NCBI GenBank assembly: GCA_016195985.1
Contig: JACPYP010000005.1
Location: 1-64,000, forward strand
DNA from: Acidobacteriota bacterium
Lineage (GTDB): Bacteria; Acidobacteriota; Holophagae; Holophagales; Holophagaceae
DNA: 64,000 nucleotides
Direction of reading: 5' to 3'
Shown here piece by piece: positions 51,240 through 60,812 of the stretch. The first letter of the stretch is position 1, and every line of letters starts with the position of its first letter. A program made the position numbers and the translations under genes. The notes under the pieces are model-generated. The model was not told the DNA's origin. It was given only the letters and a program-made list of their open reading frames with translations, and did not search any database.

Positions 51240-54005
51240 ATGGCTAGGAACACTGGCAATTCCAGATTCAGCGCGCTCGCGCTGGCGCTCGTGGCGGCCC
51301 CGGTGGCGCTGATGGCGCAGAGCAGCACCACCTCCGCCATGACTGGCGTGGTGCGCGATCCAAAGGGAAACCCGCTGGCCGGCGCCACCATCCGCATCAC
51401 CTCACCCAGCATGATCGGAGGGGAGAAGACGACCAAGAGCACCGAAAACGGCAGCTACCGCTTCTCCGTGCTGCCTCCGGGGCGATTCCGCATCGTGGTG
51501 GAAGCACCTGGCATGACCACTCTGACGGGCAACGAAACGCTCGAACTGGGCCGGACCGCGACCCTGAACTGGAAGTTCCAGAACGCCGCATCCGCGGTGG
51601 TGGAAGTGATCTCTGAAGCAGCCAGCCTGGATTCGGCCCCGGTCGGAGTCACCGCCAACTACAGCACTGAACAACTGGCCAGCCTCCCCACGGAACGATC
51701 TCTCAGCGGCATCATGAACCTCACGCCCGGCGTGAACGCCAATCATGCCTGGGGCGGCGACTCCCGGGAAAACGCCTGGATGATGGACGGCATCAACATC
51801 AGCGATCCCCAGAGCAACACGCAGTGGATCTACCCGAATCCCGACTGGTTCAGTGAAATCCAGGTGGGCGGCATCGGCGCTCCCGCGGAGTTCGGCGGAT
51901 TCACGGGCGGATTCATCAACGGCATCATCAAGCGGGGCGGGAACGACCTCGCGGGCAACATCAGCGGCTACTACGGCGACAGCAAATGGGAGGCTGTCTC
52001 CACGAATTCGGATCCCAGGTTCTCGGCCGCAGACAGGAAGCCCCTGCCCGCCAAGGACTGGGACATGGCTGTCAATGTGGGCGGTCCGATCCTCAAGGAC
52101 AAGCTCTGGTACTTCGGTTCCTTCGAACGGAAATCCAGCGAGTCCACCTCCATCGGAGCCGCGGCTCCGGTCAAGCGCAGGGACCTTCTCGCCCTCATGA
52201 AATTGACCTGGCAGGCGACTCCCAACGCAACCCTGGAAGGCATCTACGAATACGACTTCGTCGGCCGTGAGCGCCGGAACATCTCCAGCACCACGGAGCT
52301 GGACGCCACCAACAAGCAGGAAGCCCCGAACCATTCCTACGGCCTCACCTGGACCCAGGCCGTCGGCAGCGACAAGGTTTTCACCCTCAAGGCCTTCGGC
52401 TATTCGGGCCGGAACGATCAGCCGGGCTACAACAAGGAAGACTACAGCCTCGACACCTACGACACCTTCAACGGCATCGAGTACTATCACAACCCCACGA
52501 CGGTCAGCTACGACTACCGGGCCCGGTTCACCCTCTCCGCCACCTTCGATTTGTTCCGTTCCGGCCTCTTCAGCGCGAATGACAGTCATGCCTTCCGCAT
52601 GGGCATCGAGCGGGAATCGATCACGGACGAGGAAGTGCAGCGGAGCCCTGGCGGCATCGGCCTCATGGGTTATGTCGACGTGGACAGCAACGACAATCCG
52701 GCAGTCTTCACCGACTACTTCTGGACCGGCGGCGGTTGGAACATCAAAGAGAAGGCCACCCGGACGACCGCGTTCATCCAGGATTCATGGAGCGTCAACG
52801 ACCGGCTGACGCTTCGCCCGGGCCTTCGCTTCGAACAGCAGCAGGCCCATGCCTACGGCCAGCCCACGGTCTGGGATACCAAGACAGTGGCCCCGCGCTT
52901 CGGCGTGACCTACGCCCTTACGGCCGACCAGAAGAACCTCCTCAAATTCCACTGGGGCCGCTTTTTCTCGGCCTACAGCGCCTCCTACATCGACCGGCAG
53001 TACCAGTCCATGCTCCCACCGGAGGTGCGCTATCACTGGGGGACACCCGCCAGCGGCTACGCGCCGGTTCAGATCGATCCCACCAACTACGCCAGCTGGC
53101 CCATGCCCGTTCTCAATGATCCGGCGAACCCGGCCTACATGACCATTTCCAGCTTCGCTCCCACGGATCCCAACGCGAAGCAGCCCTACATGGACGAGAC
53201 CACCCTATCCTTCGAACACAGGTTCGATAGCCCCTGGACCGCCTCCGCCACCTACATCTACCGGGTCAACAAGGACACCCTGCTTAAGAAGGACCTGGCT
53301 AAGGACACGGGGCACTGGGAGGACATGAGCTTCTGGGACTACCGCCACGACCCCGAAGGAAACACCCAGGTCACCATGCCCGTCTGGCAGTCCAGCATTC
53401 CTTCTGACCAGCACCAGTGGATCGTCACCAACATCCCCGAAGCCAAGCGTGCCTTCTGGTCTGCCACCCTGGCGCTTACCCGGCAGTTCCAGGATGGCTG
53501 GAGCCTGAACGCCAGCTACACGCGGGCTCGCCGCTACGGAAACAGTTACAAAGCCAACGGCTATGACGAGCTGTTTGAAAACCCGAACAACCAGATCAAC
53601 GCCAACGGGCTTCTTCCCGGCTTTGATGACAATGAGTTCAAGCTGCATGGCATGTATGAGTTCCCCTGGAAGATGCGCGTATCGGGATCATTCACCTACC
53701 TGAGCGGCAACCACTACACGCCTTACGGACGCTTCACGGATGACCAGGGCGTGCGCTACTTCCCCAACGTGGTGCCCCGTGGTTCCGAAAAATACCCCAG
53801 CGAGCATCTGCTCGATTTCCGCGTCACCCAGCTGCTTCCCGTCACGGCGACGAAGAATGCCGAGCTGTTCGTGGAGGTGTTCAACCTTCTCAACACAGGC
53901 ACGGCCCTGGCCTGGAACGAGCGAATGAACACCGCGAACTACCAGTTGCCCTCCTCGGTGGAGCGAGGCCGCCGGCTCCGCCTCGGGTTCCGCGTCAACT
54001 TCTGA
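51240..54005 (+). CDS. TonB-dependent receptor, Oar-like, with carboxypeptidase-regulatory domain
   Basis: This encodes 921 residues. A signal peptide (LALALVAAPVALMAQ) is followed by a carboxypeptidase-regulatory-like domain at about 33-110 (MTGVVRDPKGNPLAGATI, GSYRFSVLPPGRFRIVVEA). A plug domain (LTPGVNANHAWGGDSRENAW) and a long beta-barrel ending in an aromatic residue (FRVNF) follow. This is the typical outer-membrane receptor of Acidobacteriota. It is the first gene after the RpiR-type regulator and lies directly before the secreted cyanophycinase, so it probably imports cyanophycin oligopeptides or peptides derived from them. Confidence 0.9.
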   Translation: MARNTGNSRFSALALALVAAPVALMAQSSTTSAMTGVVRDPKGNPLAGATIRITSPSMIGGEKTTKSTENGSYRFSVLPPGRFRIVVEAPGMTTLTGNETLELGRTATLNWKFQNAASAVVEVISEAASLDSAPVGVTANYSTEQLASLPTERSLSGIMNLTPGVNANHAWGGDSRENAWMMDGINISDPQSNTQWIYPNPDWFSEIQVGGIGAPAEFGGFTGGFINGIIKRGGNDLAGNISGYYGDSKWEAVSTNSDPRFSAADRKPLPAKDWDMAVNVGGPILKDKLWYFGSFERKSSESTSIGAAAPVKRRDLLALMKLTWQATPNATLEGIYEYDFVGRERRNISSTTELDATNKQEAPNHSYGLTWTQAVGSDKVFTLKAFGYSGRNDQPGYNKEDYSLDTYDTFNGIEYYHNPTTVSYDYRARFTLSATFDLFRSGLFSANDSHAFRMGIERESITDEEVQRSPGGIGLMGYVDVDSNDNPAVFTDYFWTGGGWNIKEKATRTTAFIQDSWSVNDRLTLRPGLRFEQQQAHAYGQPTVWDTKTVAPRFGVTYALTADQKNLLKFHWGRFFSAYSASYIDRQYQSMLPPEVRYHWGTPASGYAPVQIDPTNYASWPMPVLNDPANPAYMTISSFAPTDPNAKQPYMDETTLSFEHRFDSPWTASATYIYRVNKDTLLKKDLAKDTGHWEDMSFWDYRHDPEGNTQVTMPVWQSSIPSDQHQWIVTNIPEAKRAFWSATLALTRQFQDGWSLNASYTRARRYGNSYKANGYDELFENPNNQINANGLLPGFDDNEFKLHGMYEFPWKMRVSGSFTYLSGNHYTPYGRFTDDQGVRYFPNVVPRGSEKYPSEHLLDFRVTQLLPVTATKNAELFVEVFNLLNTGTALAWNERMNTANYQLPSSVERGRRLRLGFRVNF

Positions 54006-54028
54006 TCCCTTCGCGGCCCATTGGTTTG

Positions 54029-54056
54029 CCAGCGGGCCGGTTTTCCGGCCCGCTGG
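54029..54056. terminator. Hairpin between receptor and cyanophycinase genes
   Basis: A perfect 12-bp stem CCAGCGGGCCGG / CCGGCCCGCTGG with a TTTT loop starts 24 bp after the receptor stop. TTTG follows. It may partly stop transcription so that the receptor is made in excess over the enzymes, or stabilise the receptor mRNA 3' end. Confidence 0.65.
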
Positions 54057-54087
54057 TTTGCGGTTCCTTTGATTGAAAGGCACAGCC

Positions 54088-54924
54088 ATGCTCAGGCGTC
54101 TTTCCGCCCTCTTCCTGGCGTTTACCGCCGCTCTAACTCTCGCTGCCTCCTCCCCCAAAGGCACCCTCGTCATCGTGGGGGGTGGGGGGTTCCCCCAGGA
54201 TGTGCAGGCGGCCTTCTTCCAGGCCTGCGGCGGGCGCGGCGGGGTGGTGGGCATCATTCCCACGTCCACCGGCGATCCCGAAGGGGCCCTCAAGGAATGG
54301 AAGGCGGATCTCGACCAGGTGGGCATGGTCTGCGTGCCCCTGGACGTGCGCAGCCGCGAAGACGCTTCCAGGCCTGACCTGTTGAAGGAAGCCGCGCGAT
54401 GCACCGGGTTCTGGTTCTCGGGGGGAGACCAGAACCTGGTGGGGGACAAGATCGTGGGCACGCCCCTGCAGAAGCTCATCCTTGAGCGCTACGCGGCGGG
54501 GGCAGGCGTGGGCGGCACCAGCGCGGGGGCGGCCATCATGTCCAAGGTGATGCTCACCGGCGACGACCGCCACGGCAAGGAGGCCCTCTCGGAATTCGGA
54601 CCCGGCGCCTATCAAACCCGGGAAGGCATGGGCTTCCTCCCGGCGGGCGTGGTGGTCGATCAGCACTTCCTGCGGCGGGGCCGGGAGAACCGGCTCTTCA
54701 GTGTGCTCATGGAGCGCCCCGACCACCTGGGCCTGGGCATCGATGAGGCCACGGCCTTGGTTGTGAAGGACGGCCGCGCCACGGTGGTGGGCCAGCGCTC
54801 GGTCATGGTCTTCGATCCGGCGGGCATGGCGCTCAAGGGCGAAACCTTCCGCGACCTCCGCATCCACCTGCTGAAGGCCGGCCAGTCCATCGACCTGGCC
54901 ACCCGCAAGGTCAGCCAGCCATGA
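54088..54924 (+). CDS. Secreted cyanophycinase (peptidase S51)
   Basis: This encodes 278 residues with a signal peptide (MLRRLSALFLAFTAALTLAA). The S51 motifs match cyanophycinase: FSGGDQNLVG (110-119), nucleophile Ser about 145 in GGTSAGAAIMS, and VVVDQHFLRRGRENRL (188-203) with the active-site His. The enzyme splits the Asp-Arg polymer cyanophycin into beta-Asp-Arg dipeptides. The signal peptide makes it an extracellular-type enzyme for external polymer, like CphE. AAAGG lies upstream. The next genes are a peptidase and isoaspartyl dipeptidase. Confidence 0.88.
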   Translation: MLRRLSALFLAFTAALTLAASSPKGTLVIVGGGGFPQDVQAAFFQACGGRGGVVGIIPTSTGDPEGALKEWKADLDQVGMVCVPLDVRSREDASRPDLLKEAARCTGFWFSGGDQNLVGDKIVGTPLQKLILERYAAGAGVGGTSAGAAIMSKVMLTGDDRHGKEALSEFGPGAYQTREGMGFLPAGVVVDQHFLRRGRENRLFSVLMERPDHLGLGIDEATALVVKDGRATVVGQRSVMVFDPAGMALKGETFRDLRIHLLKAGQSIDLATRKVSQP

Positions 54925-54944
54925 CGGGGCGAAGCGCGATGCAC

Positions 54945-55050
54945 CCAACAAAAACAGCCACAGAGAACACAAAGAGCACCAAAAAGATGTCATTCCATTC
55001 GCATGCCTCGTTTCTGCGCTCCTTGCGGCAAATCGTCTTTTCCACCTGCG
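54945..55050. repeat. Intergenic repeat-like sequence reading into the M14 gene
   Basis: AACAAAAACAGCCACAGAGA, ACACAAAGAGCACC and the following 70 bases have the AC-rich style of bacterial interspersed repeats and unlike codon use. They supply the apparent start codon and first residues of the M14 gene. No second copy is present in the window, so this is a tentative call. Confidence 0.35.
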
Positions 55051-56534
55051 GAAGCCGGCTTCCCCGGGTGGTCGGCCCGCTCGCGCTCTCGGCGGTCAGT
55101 TTCGCGGCGGGCCTGAAGGCGCCGTTCCCGGCAGACCACCGCGCCATGCGGAAGACCGTGCCCTACGAGCAGATGTCGGCCTTCCTGGAATCCGCGGCCC
55201 GGCCGGGCCTCATCACGGTCACCGAAGAGGGCCGCAGCACCCAGGGCCGCAAGGTCTACCTGGTGCACCTGAACCGGGGCGGCGCCAAGGCGCGCTTCAA
55301 GGTCCTCTACTACGCCCAGCAACACGGGGATGAAGTGGCGGGCAAGGACGCCCAGCTGACCCTCATCCGCGACATCGCCGAACGCCCGGAGCTGCTGCCG
55401 GAGGACGTGGACCTCTACCTCATGCCCATGGTCAACCCGGACGGTGCCGAGGCCCACCAGCGCTTCAACGGCGCCGGAGCGGACCTGAACCGGGACCACC
55501 TGCTGCTGGCCCAGCCGGAAACGCAGGCGCTGCACCGCGTGGCCCGCCGCATCCGCCCCCACCTGGCCGTGGACAGCCATGAGTTCGGCCGCGATGGGGA
55601 GGACTACACCAAACGCGGCTGGGAAGCCTGGCCCATCATCACCATGGACGCCTGCAACCACCCGCTCATTCCCGAATACCTGAAATCCGCGGCCCTGGAG
55701 GCCGTCGGCGCCGCCGCGCCCCTGCAGCAGAAGGCCGGCCACGCGTATCGACGCTATGCCGTGGGCGGTCCGCCGCCGGATGAGGAGATCCGGCCATCCA
55801 CCTCCGAGGTGGATGACGGCCGCAATGGCATGGGCACCCTGGGCGCCCTTTCCTTCATCATCGAATCCGGCGTGCGGCATCGCTCGGCGGATCCGCAGGC
55901 GGATCTGGGCGAGCGGGTGGACGGCTACCGCATCCTCTACCGGCACCTGCTGGGCGACCGCCCCTGGCGGGAACGCATCCGCCGCCTGGCCGAGCGGGCC
56001 CGGCGCGAACCGCTGCCCCCTTTCATCGCCACCAACACCTTCTGGGCCAACCTGGGAGGCAAGGCCAGCTCCGTGAAGGTGCGCGAAGCGGCCACGGGCA
56101 GGACCCTGGAAGTGCCCACCGCCAACGCCATGACGGACCTGGTGGTGAAGCAGAGCGTGGCCACGCCCAAGGCCTACGCCATCGACGCCGCCGCCGCGAA
56201 ACGCTTCCTCCCGGTGCTGCAGGCCCAGGGCCTCAGCTTCGAGACCCTGGCGGCACCCCGGCGCGTGAGGATCGAGCGGGTCAAGCTGCTCCGCCTCGAA
56301 GAGCCCTACGACGAGCTGTACCAGCGCTACAAGGACCGCCAGATTGTAGAACGCCAGCCCCAGGCCGAGGCGGAACTGCCCGCGGGAACCCTCATCGTTT
56401 CCCTGGACCAGGATCTGTCCCGGCGGGCCATCCAGGTGCTGGAGCCCTGCCTGCTCTACGGCCTCTATGGCTACCCTGGTTTCCGCGTGCTGGCCCAGCC
56501 CGGCGCCGACCTGCCCGTGTCCCGCCTCTTCTGA
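54987..56534 (+). CDS. Secreted M14 zinc carboxypeptidase
   Basis: This encodes 515 residues from the ATG at 54987; an alternative GTG at 55068 would give a shorter signal region (VVGPLALSAVSFAAG). Zinc ligands are in YYAQQHGDEVAGKD (His and Glu) and VDSHEFG (His), with NPDG and LNRDH as in M14 peptidases. It could trim C-terminal residues from peptides made by the cyanophycinase. The first 30 codons overlap an intergenic repeat-like sequence, so the true start is uncertain. Confidence 0.82.
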   Translation: MSFHSHASFLRSLRQIVFSTCGSRLPRVVGPLALSAVSFAAGLKAPFPADHRAMRKTVPYEQMSAFLESAARPGLITVTEEGRSTQGRKVYLVHLNRGGAKARFKVLYYAQQHGDEVAGKDAQLTLIRDIAERPELLPEDVDLYLMPMVNPDGAEAHQRFNGAGADLNRDHLLLAQPETQALHRVARRIRPHLAVDSHEFGRDGEDYTKRGWEAWPIITMDACNHPLIPEYLKSAALEAVGAAAPLQQKAGHAYRRYAVGGPPPDEEIRPSTSEVDDGRNGMGTLGALSFIIESGVRHRSADPQADLGERVDGYRILYRHLLGDRPWRERIRRLAERARREPLPPFIATNTFWANLGGKASSVKVREAATGRTLEVPTANAMTDLVVKQSVATPKAYAIDAAAAKRFLPVLQAQGLSFETLAAPRRVRIERVKLLRLEEPYDELYQRYKDRQIVERQPQAEAELPAGTLIVSLDQDLSRRAIQVLEPCLLYGLYGYPGFRVLAQPGADLPVSRLF

Positions 56535-56568
56535 ACGTCCGGGCCCCCGCGGGCCGGCAGGAGTCCCC

Positions 56569-57735
56569 ATGATGTTCCTGATCAAGAACGCCGATATCTA
56601 CAGCCCTGAACCCGGCGGCCGCTGCGATGTGCTCGTCGGCGGCGGCAAGATCCTGCGGATGGAGCCGGACATCCGGATCTCCCGCAAGTACGCCGACGTG
56701 ATCGACGCCCGCAACCTGAAGGCCGTGCCCGGCTTCATTGACGGCCACGTCCACATCATGGGCGGCGGCGGCGAAGGCGGCTTCGCCACGCGCACCCCGG
56801 ACCTGCCCCTGACCGACGCCATCGCCGGCGGCGTCACCACCGTGGTGGGCTGCCTGGGCACCGACGGCTACACCCGCACCATGGCCGGACTGCTGGCCAA
56901 GGCCAAGGGCCTGGACGAGGAAGGCATCAGCACCTTCGTCTATTCCGGCTCCTACGGCGTGCCCCTGCGCACCCTCATGCCCAGCCTCGAGGAGGATCTG
57001 CTCTTCATCGACAAGGTTATCGGCGCGGGCGAAGTGGCCCTGTCGGACCACCGCTCCAGCCAGCCCACCTTCGAAGCTTTCGCCCAGGTGGTGGCCACGG
57101 CGCGCCGCGGCGGCATGCTGTCGGGCAAGGCGGGCATCGTGAACGTGCACCTGGGCGACGGCCCCCGGGGGCTGGAATTCCTCCGGCGCGTCATCGATGA
57201 AACGGAGCTCTCCCCCCAGCAGATGCTCCCCACCCACATCAACCGCAACCCGCGGCTCTTCGAGGAAGGCATCGCCTACGCCAAGGGCGGCGGCTTCGTG
57301 GATTTCACCACCTCGACCCTGGCCTCGTACCTGGAAGATGGCGAGATCCCCTGCGCCCGGGCCCTGCGCCTCATGCTGGAGGCGGGCGTGGATCCCGGCC
57401 AGATCACCTTCACCTCGGACGGCCAGGGCAGCCTGCCCGACTGGGACCGGCAGGGACGGCTGCAGGGCATCTCCGTGGGCCGCGTGCAGTCGCTGTACCA
57501 GGCCGTGCGCCAGGCTGTGCTGCAGGAGGGCCTGCCCCTCGAAACCGCCCTGCGCGTCATCACCTCCAATCCCGCCCGCATCCTCAAGCTGAAGGGCAAG
57601 GGGCGGCTGGAGCCAGGCATGGACGCCGACATCGTGCTGTTGGACCCTAAGGATCTGCAGGTGCGCACGGTCATGGCCAAGGGCTGCCTGCTGATGAAAT
57701 CCGGCAAACTGATGGCGAAGGGATTGTTCCAGTGA
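56569..57735 (+). CDS. iadA: Isoaspartyl dipeptidase (beta-aspartyl dipeptidase)
   Basis: This encodes 388 residues matching E. coli IadA along its length. Metal ligands are H60 and H62 (DGHVHIMGGGGEGG), H194 (VHLGD), H223 (LPTHINRN) and D284 (TSDGQGS). At the place of the carbamylated Lys162 of E. coli the alignment suggests Glu155 (GEVALSDHR), a variant known from a few IadA enzymes. The enzyme releases Asp from beta-aspartyl dipeptides and would finish cyanophycin degradation. No signal peptide, so it is cytoplasmic. CAGGAG precedes the ATG. Confidence 0.92.
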   Translation: MMFLIKNADIYSPEPGGRCDVLVGGGKILRMEPDIRISRKYADVIDARNLKAVPGFIDGHVHIMGGGGEGGFATRTPDLPLTDAIAGGVTTVVGCLGTDGYTRTMAGLLAKAKGLDEEGISTFVYSGSYGVPLRTLMPSLEEDLLFIDKVIGAGEVALSDHRSSQPTFEAFAQVVATARRGGMLSGKAGIVNVHLGDGPRGLEFLRRVIDETELSPQQMLPTHINRNPRLFEEGIAYAKGGGFVDFTTSTLASYLEDGEIPCARALRLMLEAGVDPGQITFTSDGQGSLPDWDRQGRLQGISVGRVQSLYQAVRQAVLQEGLPLETALRVITSNPARILKLKGKGRLEPGMDADIVLLDPKDLQVRTVMAKGCLLMKSGKLMAKGLFQ

Positions 57736-59231
57736 ATGCTCGCGAACGCGCCTACCAGGCCGCCCAGAAGGGCAAGGCCCCCGCTCCTCCTGCGCCCCCC
57801 GCAGCCTCATCCGGGCCATCCGGCCTCAAGATGCCCCATACCCTGGTCATCGTGGCGGCCCTCATCGTGCTGGTGCTCATCCTCTCCTGGCTGGTGCCTT
57901 CCGGGGAATTCCAGCGCATGGAGAAGCTGCTGCCCGACGGCAGCCGCCTGAAGGTGCCCGTGGACGGCACCTACCACCAGCTGCCCAAGACCTACCTGGG
58001 CCTGCAGACCCTGTTCCTCTCGCCCATCAAGGGCTTCCTGGACGGGGCGGGGCTCATTTCCTTCCTGCTCATCATCGGCGGCAGCTTCGGCATCTTCCAG
58101 GAGACCGGCGCCGTGGAGCAGGGCATCAAGCGGCTCACGGTGCATGTGCGCCGCCACCCCTGGCTGGAGATGCTGTTCATTCCGGTCCTCATGGCCGTGT
58201 TCTCCCTGGCTGGCGCCGTCTTCGGCATGGCCGAGGAACTCATCCCGCTCGTCATGATCTTCATCGCCCTGTCCCGGGCCCTGGGCTACGACTCCATCGT
58301 GGGCACGGCCATCCCCTTCCTGGGCGCCGCCGCGGGCTTCGCCTGCGCCTTCTTCAACCCCTTCACCGTGGGCGTGGCCCAGGGCATCGCCGGCGTGCCC
58401 ATCTACTCCGGCCTGGCCTACCGGATGTGCGCCTGGGTGGTGGCCACGGGCGTGGTCATCGCCTACGTGATGGTCTATGCCGCCAAGATCAAGAAGAACC
58501 CTGAGCTGAGCCCCGTGCGCGACATCGACCAAACCCGGGATCAGGCCCGGGAAAGCCAGCCCGGCGGCGCGGGCGATTCCTGGAACGCGGCCCACATCCT
58601 GGCCCTCCTCACCTTCCTGGGCGCCCTCATCCTGCTGGTCTACGGCGTGCTGAAGCACCACTGGTACCTGGAGCCCATCGCCGCCCTCTTCCTGGGCATG
58701 GGCATCCTCATCGGCCTCATCAGCCGCATGGCCCCCAGCACCATCGCCAAGCACTTCGTGGCCGGAGCGAAGGACATGGTGGGCGTGGTGTTCATCGTGG
58801 CCTGCGCCCGGGCCCTGCTGGTCATCGCCAACGACGCGCGCATCATGGACACGCTGCTGCTCTACGGATCGTCGGCCATCAAGGTGCTGCCCAAGGCCAT
58901 GACCGCCCAGGTGATGTTCCTGCTGCAGTGCGGCATCAACTTCTTCATCCATTCCGGCACCTCCCAGGCCGCGCTCACCATGCCTGTGCTGGCGCCCCTC
59001 TCCGACTTGGTGGGCATCACCCGCCAGACCTGCGTCTACAGCTTCGCGCTGTCGGAGCTCATCAACCCCATCCTGCCCACCAGCGCCGTCACCATGGGCG
59101 TGCTGGGCGCGGCCAAGATCCCCTGGGAACGGTGGGCGAAGTGGTTCCTGCCTCTCATGCTCATCCTCGTGGTGCTGGCCTTCCTCCTGCTGGTGCCGCC
59201 CACGATCTTCTTCCACTGGGGCCCCGTGTGA
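57732..59231 (+). CDS. YfcC-family carrier (DcuC/ArcD-like)
   Basis: This encodes 499 residues with about 12 membrane helices. The motifs GAVFGMAEELIPLVMIFIAL and CGINFFIHSGTSQAALTMPV are typical of the YfcC branch of the C4-dicarboxylate/arginine-ornithine antiporter superfamily. The GTG start overlaps the iadA stop (GTGA), so they are co-translated. Transport of beta-Asp-Arg, arginine or aspartate into the cell would suit the context, but the substrate is inferred. Confidence 0.83.
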   Translation: MNARERAYQAAQKGKAPAPPAPPAASSGPSGLKMPHTLVIVAALIVLVLILSWLVPSGEFQRMEKLLPDGSRLKVPVDGTYHQLPKTYLGLQTLFLSPIKGFLDGAGLISFLLIIGGSFGIFQETGAVEQGIKRLTVHVRRHPWLEMLFIPVLMAVFSLAGAVFGMAEELIPLVMIFIALSRALGYDSIVGTAIPFLGAAAGFACAFFNPFTVGVAQGIAGVPIYSGLAYRMCAWVVATGVVIAYVMVYAAKIKKNPELSPVRDIDQTRDQARESQPGGAGDSWNAAHILALLTFLGALILLVYGVLKHHWYLEPIAALFLGMGILIGLISRMAPSTIAKHFVAGAKDMVGVVFIVACARALLVIANDARIMDTLLLYGSSAIKVLPKAMTAQVMFLLQCGINFFIHSGTSQAALTMPVLAPLSDLVGITRQTCVYSFALSELINPILPTSAVTMGVLGAAKIPWERWAKWFLPLMLILVVLAFLLLVPPTIFFHWGPV

Positions 59232-60787
59232 AGGTGGGAAGCCGGCTCCGCATGGCCCTCCTCCTGGGGTTCGGCGTCCTGGCCCCGGCGCAGGATCCCT
59301 CCGCGGATTTCATTCGGGCGGTTCGGACCGAATCGCTGCCCAAGCCTCTCGCCTCAGCCCTGGACGGTCTGGACACGAATCGCATCTCCAGCCACCTGGC
59401 CTTCCTCACGGATCCCCGCCAACAGGGCCGTGGCCTGGGCACCCGCGGCCTAGACACCACCGCCCGTTACCTGGTGGACCATCTGAAGCAGGCCGGGATT
59501 CCCGCCCTGGGCCCTTCCTACATCCAGGCCGTGCCCCTGCGCGAGGTGCGGCCTGGCCGGGGCCAAGTGGCCCTGCGCACCGCCCGGGGAGTTCTCGCCT
59601 TCCGGGCCGGACAGGGCGCCGTGCTGCCCGGCCTGGCGCCGGGAACCCTCTCCGGCCCGGCAGTGTTCGCGGGCCACGGCATCCAGGAACCCGCCCTCGG
59701 CCACGATGATTTCCGCCACCTCGATGTGCGGGGCAAGGTGGTGGTCTTCCTGGATGGCCTGCCCTCCGGCGAAGCCTGGCGGAAACCGGAGTTCCAGGAG
59801 AAATACGCCTCTCCCCGCCCCGCCGACCGCTACGACACGCGGCTGGCCCTGCTGGAAAAGTTGGGAGCCAAGGCCGCCATCGCCGTGGAAGACGGCCTCG
59901 CCCAGCGCATCGCCTCGGGCCAGGAACCAGCCCTGCCCTATTTCCTGGCCGCTCCCGGTGTTCCCGGCTCCGGCGAGCCGCCACTCGCCCGCGTGGCCCT
60001 GACGGAGCCCCTGAGGGCCTGGATGGCCTCCGGCGGCGCAGCCACAGCCCAGGTGTCGATTCGCGGCGAGGTGCGTCCCCTCCAGAGCCGCAACGTCCTT
60101 GCGCTGCTGAAGGGCTCGGACCCAGCTCTTTCCCAGGAGGCCGTCCTCATCGGCGCCCACATGGACCACCTGGGCCTGCCCAAGGGCGTGCTGCATCCCG
60201 GCGCCGACGACAACGCCTCGGGCGTTTCCGCCCTGCTGGAGATCCTGCGCGCCCTCGCCGCCAGCCCGGTGGGCCCGCGCCGGACCGTCCTCTTCGCCTT
60301 CTGGACCGGCGAGGAAGAGGGCAAGTTCGGTTCCGGCCACTACACCCGCCATCCCCGCTGGCCCCTGGCCAAGACCCGGGCCTACCTCAACCTCGACATG
60401 ATCGGCCACCCCTGGACGCCCGCGGATCTGAACACCCTGCTGGCGGAATCGGGCCTGAAGGAACCGAAAGCCTTCTTGGATGGATTGGATCCCGCCACCT
60501 TCGCCGAACCCGGCATCTCTTCAGGCAACCGCGAACTGGGGCCGGTGCTTGCGCAGGCGGGCCGAGGCACGGGCATGTCCCTGCACCTGGACTGGACCGA
60601 TGGCCGCAACGGCGGCAGCGACTACCGCGACTTCGCACGGCTTCGCGTCCCCTTCGTGCGCTTCTTCGGCAGCTACTTCCCTGAATACCATCAGCCCGGC
60701 GACACCGCTGACAAGCTCGACCCCAACCAGGTGAAGCGCATGGCCCGCCTGGTGCTGGCCACCGCCTGGCTGCTGGCGGAGCGTTGA
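59228..60787 (+). CDS. Secreted M28 zinc aminopeptidase
   Basis: This encodes 519 residues with a signal peptide (MALLLGFGVLAPAQ after a short basic start). A PA-like insert is at about residues 130-300. Zinc ligands are in GAHMDHLGL, GADDNASGVSALLE and TGEEEGKFGS, then NLDMIGH and, late, HQPGDTADK. This is the aminopeptidase Y/S M28 pattern. The GTG start overlaps the carrier stop (GTGA). It is last in the cluster before a strong hairpin. Confidence 0.88.
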   Translation: MKVGSRLRMALLLGFGVLAPAQDPSADFIRAVRTESLPKPLASALDGLDTNRISSHLAFLTDPRQQGRGLGTRGLDTTARYLVDHLKQAGIPALGPSYIQAVPLREVRPGRGQVALRTARGVLAFRAGQGAVLPGLAPGTLSGPAVFAGHGIQEPALGHDDFRHLDVRGKVVVFLDGLPSGEAWRKPEFQEKYASPRPADRYDTRLALLEKLGAKAAIAVEDGLAQRIASGQEPALPYFLAAPGVPGSGEPPLARVALTEPLRAWMASGGAATAQVSIRGEVRPLQSRNVLALLKGSDPALSQEAVLIGAHMDHLGLPKGVLHPGADDNASGVSALLEILRALAASPVGPRRTVLFAFWTGEEEGKFGSGHYTRHPRWPLAKTRAYLNLDMIGHPWTPADLNTLLAESGLKEPKAFLDGLDPATFAEPGISSGNRELGPVLAQAGRGTGMSLHLDWTDGRNGGSDYRDFARLRVPFVRFFGSYFPEYHQPGDTADKLDPNQVKRMARLVLATAWLLAER

Positions 60788-60812
60788 GTCTGGCCGCGGG
60801 AAAAGCGACCTC

